DNA of 8,730 nt from positions 1 to 8,730 of the forward strand of contig JAURNO010000126.1 in assembly GCA_030830145.1 (NCBI GenBank). Reading direction: 5' to 3'. Positions 6,911-8,730 of the stretch are shown piece by piece. The stretch's first letter is position 1; the number at the start of each line of letters is the position of its first letter. A model generated the notes under the pieces. It searched no databases, was not told the origin of the DNA, and saw only the letters and a list, made by a program, of their open reading frames with translations. The DNA is from Verrucomicrobiota bacterium. GTDB lineage: Bacteria; Verrucomicrobiota; Verrucomicrobiia; Opitutales; Seribacteraceae. A program made the translations under genes and the position numbers.

Positions 6911-7801
6911 ATGCTCTGCAAATCCCTAATCCCGGTTCTATCCCTTTTTCTTTTCACGCCGCTTTTCGCCCAAAAGGTCGAGCCTACCTTCAAGCAGGTC
7001 TCCTATGGGCCGCACAAGGACATGGTTCTAAACTTTTGGAAGATCGATTCCAAGAAGCCGACTCCCCTCCTCGTCCATATCCATGGCGGAGGCTGGCTTG
7101 GAGGCAAGAAGAACGAAACCACTTCTCCAAACCAGCTGAAGAATGGTTACAGTTATGCTTCCATCGACTACCGTCTGGCAGGCGTTGAGTTGCTCCCCGC
7201 CGCCGTCCATGACGCCGCCCGGGCCATCCAGTTTTTGAGGACCAAGGCCAAGGAATGGAATTTCGACCCAGACCGCATCGCAGTGACAGGTGGTTCGGCC
7301 GGGGCCGCATCCAGCATGTGGCTCGCCTACCACGATGACATGGCCGACCCGAAGAGCAAGGATCCTGTGCTTCGCCAATCATCACGCGTCTGCGGTGCCG
7401 TCGCCATGGGTGGGCAAACCACTCTCGACCCGTTCTTGTTGGAAAAGAAAATTGGCCTGGCATGCATTCGCCACCCCATGATCTGGAAGACCGTCGGCGC
7501 ATCCAGTCACGAACAACTCATGAAGGACTGGGACAAGTACAAAACCCTTTCCCTCGAATGTTCGCCCCTCACTCACGTATCCAAAGACGATCCTCCCGTC
7601 TGGATACGATACGGCAAGCCCGCCCCCGTTCCAGTCATCAAGGGCGACGGCATACACCACGCAGGGTTCGGCCGCCTGCTCAAGGAGAAGTGCGAAAAGG
7701 TCGGCATTCAATGTCATATATCCGTCACCGGAAAGGAACAACCCGAGATGAACAGCGCCGATTTCCTCAAACAGGTTTTTTCCATGGATTTGGAAAAATA
7801 A
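6911..7801 (+). CDS. secreted alpha/beta hydrolase, esterase/lipase-like
   Basis: This 296-residue protein begins with a Sec-type signal peptide: a Lys at position 4, a hydrophobic core to about residue 17, and likely cleavage after LFA (residue 20). The mature part has the HGGGW oxyanion-hole motif (58-62) and the nucleophile elbow GGSAG (127-131, Ser129). DPDRIAVTGGSAG is typical of the BD-FAE and hormone-sensitive-lipase-like esterases. The catalytic His is probably His249 or His250 in IHHAGFG. The usual acid motif (HGxxD before the His) is not obvious: the corresponding stretch reads IRYGKPAPV, leaving the third triad residue unclear. It probably cleaves ester bonds, for instance acyl groups on polysaccharides, in the periplasm or outside, but the substrate is inferred only from family and export. 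The start is supported by the signal peptide and by GGAAAG at 6895-6900, ten bases before the ATG. It is divergent from the broken lipoprotein hydrolase. Confidence 0.88.
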   Translation: MLCKSLIPVLSLFLFTPLFAQKVEPTFKQVSYGPHKDMVLNFWKIDSKKPTPLLVHIHGGGWLGGKKNETTSPNQLKNGYSYASIDYRLAGVELLPAAVHDAARAIQFLRTKAKEWNFDPDRIAVTGGSAGAASSMWLAYHDDMADPKSKDPVLRQSSRVCGAVAMGGQTTLDPFLLEKKIGLACIRHPMIWKTVGASSHEQLMKDWDKYKTLSLECSPLTHVSKDDPPVWIRYGKPAPVPVIKGDGIHHAGFGRLLKEKCEKVGIQCHISVTGKEQPEMNSADFLKQVFSMDLEK

Positions 7802-7850
7802 TCCAAGACACTATCCTATACACATCTAGATCTCGTCATCCGGGAGTTGC

Positions 7851-7867
7851 TTGGAGTATTTCTCCAA
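7851..7867 (+). terminator. possible weak terminator after the esterase gene
   Basis: TTGGAG (7851-7856) and CTCCAA (7862-7867) form a perfect six-pair stem with the five-base loop TATTT, about 50 bases after the esterase stop. The following CTTTCTTCCTT is pyrimidine-rich but is not an unbroken T run. It could end the esterase transcript before the propeller-protein gene at 7955. The short, half-AT stem makes this a low-confidence call. I saw no other structure in the 153-base gap 7802-7954. Confidence 0.3.
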
Positions 7868-7954
7868 CTTTCTTCCTTAAGGCTCGTCTGCATCAAGATT
7901 CTTCTTTAATTTTTCAATCTCATCTCCTAACAGAAAACAAACTTAGATTCCGTC

Positions 7955-8730
7955 ATGCCCATCCAAAGATTCCTCATCCTTGCTGTCCTGATCCCCTTTT
8001 CGAGTTTGCTTGGCAAATACAATCTTCCACCCATGGAAAAGTCCATCGAAGACGAATCAACGGGACTGAACGTACCTCCGGGTTTTGAAGTCGATCTCGT
8101 CTACCAGGTGGACAAGAAAAAGTACGGTTCATGGATTGCAATGGCCTTTGACGACAAGGGGCGTCTGACGGTCTCCGACCAAGGGAAAGCTGGCACTTTC
8201 TCCATCGAGATACCCAAACAGGGCGAGGATTTCGACGAAACTAAAATCAAGAAGCTCAACCTCAAGTCCTCTCAATGGGGTATGCTCTATGCCTTTGATC
8301 ACCTCTACATGATGGGCAACCGCAGCTTTTCCCGGGCCAAGGTTCTGCCAAACGGAGAACTGGGACCGACTGAAATCCTTTGTGAGATGGCGGGAGGCGG
8401 GGAACACGGCCCACATTCGATTATCGTCTCCCCCGATGGGAAAAGCCTGATCGTAATTGCTGGAAACGCAACGCGACCGCCTGCCTTTGAAAATTCCCGG
8501 ATCCGCACCAACTGGAGAGACGACGTTCTCTTGCAAAATTACGCGTACGGTCACATGTCTCAAGGCAAAGCTCCCGGGGGTTGGGTTATGAAAATAAGCC
8601 CGGATGGAAAAAACAAAGAAATGCTCAACATGGGCTACCGCAACCCGGTTGACTTTGGTTTGAACCGCGATGGTGAGCTTTTCGTCTACGATGCCGACAT
8701 GGAATGGGACATCGGAGCCCCTTGGTATCG
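7955..8730 (+). CDS. secreted PVC-type membrane-bound dehydrogenase / beta-propeller protein, 3' end outside window
   Basis: An open frame runs from the ATG at 7955 to the right edge without a stop (258 full codons), so only the N-terminal part is present. Residues 1-20 form a signal peptide with a long hydrophobic core (FLILAVLIPFSSLL). They are followed by VPPGFEVDLVY (40-50), SWIAMAFDDKGRL (59-71), GEHGPHSI (149-156) and YDADMEWDIGAPWY (245-258). This series matches the N-terminal beta-propeller domain of the large Planctomycetes/Verrucomicrobia 'putative membrane-bound dehydrogenase' family (TIGR02604 type). Members of that family often continue into HEAT-like repeats and a C-terminal haem-binding cytochrome c domain, so the full protein is probably several times longer and acts in the periplasm. 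Substrate and electron acceptor are unknown. The signal peptide decides the start; no ribosome binding site stands out, and the later in-frame Met at residue 27 would remove the export signal. Confidence 0.87.
   Translation, partial: MPIQRFLILAVLIPFSSLLGKYNLPPMEKSIEDESTGLNVPPGFEVDLVYQVDKKKYGSWIAMAFDDKGRLTVSDQGKAGTFSIEIPKQGEDFDETKIKKLNLKSSQWGMLYAFDHLYMMGNRSFSRAKVLPNGELGPTEILCEMAGGGEHGPHSIIVSPDGKSLIVIAGNATRPPAFENSRIRTNWRDDVLLQNYAYGHMSQGKAPGGWVMKISPDGKNKEMLNMGYRNPVDFGLNRDGELFVYDADMEWDIGAPWY

Noticed and set aside
6640..7188. A 182-codon plus-strand frame spanning the divergent gap and the start of the esterase gene.
   Set aside because: It overlaps the broken hydrolase on one side and the esterase in another frame on the other, and its product has no family features.
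7802..7954. Promoter for the propeller-protein gene.
   Set aside because: AT-rich stretches such as TTTAAT are present but no -35/-10 pair with normal spacing could be identified.

Overview
The window looks like chromosomal DNA of a PVC-superphylum bacterium, most likely a Verrucomicrobiota member (planctomycete as second choice). The main reason is gene content: a DUF1549/DUF1553 protein translationally coupled to a DUF1501 protein, and a secreted beta-propeller 'membrane-bound dehydrogenase' type protein. These families are expanded almost only in that superphylum. The assignment rests on recognised protein motifs, not on a database search. Base composition is moderate and even, and no RNA genes, CRISPR arrays, insertion sequences or phage genes were seen.

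Layout. Bases 1-2229 (+) hold the 3' part of a DUF1549/DUF1553 gene that enters from the left edge. It overlaps by four bases (ATGA) a Tat-exported DUF1501 gene (2226-3494, +). After 80 bases comes an extended SDR / NAD-dependent epimerase-dehydratase (3575-4555, +). After 89 more bases, which contain a perfect 10-base inverted repeat, comes a eukaryote-like UDP-sugar (probably UDP-GlcNAc) pyrophosphorylase (4645-6012, +). On the minus strand, 23 bases away and tail to tail, lies a lipoprotein alpha/beta hydrolase broken by a single-base frameshift (6036-6774). It is divergent from a secreted alpha/beta-hydrolase esterase (6911-7801, +), with 136 bases between the two starts. Finally the 5' part of a secreted propeller dehydrogenase-like gene (7955-8730, +) runs off the right edge.

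How the genes may work together (inference): the first two genes form the classic PVC export pair of unknown biochemical function. The SDR and the UDPGP-family enzyme would be cytoplasmic nucleotide-sugar or NAD-dependent sugar chemistry. The esterase and the propeller protein are exported and fit the periplasmic carbohydrate-degrading lifestyle of marine and soil Verrucomicrobia. Nothing here amounts to a clearly new multi-gene system. The observations most worth a second look are the one-base lesion in the lipoprotein hydrolase, the methionine-rich insert in the DUF1553 protein, the altered active-site motif of the SDR, and the inverted repeat ahead of the pyrophosphorylase gene.
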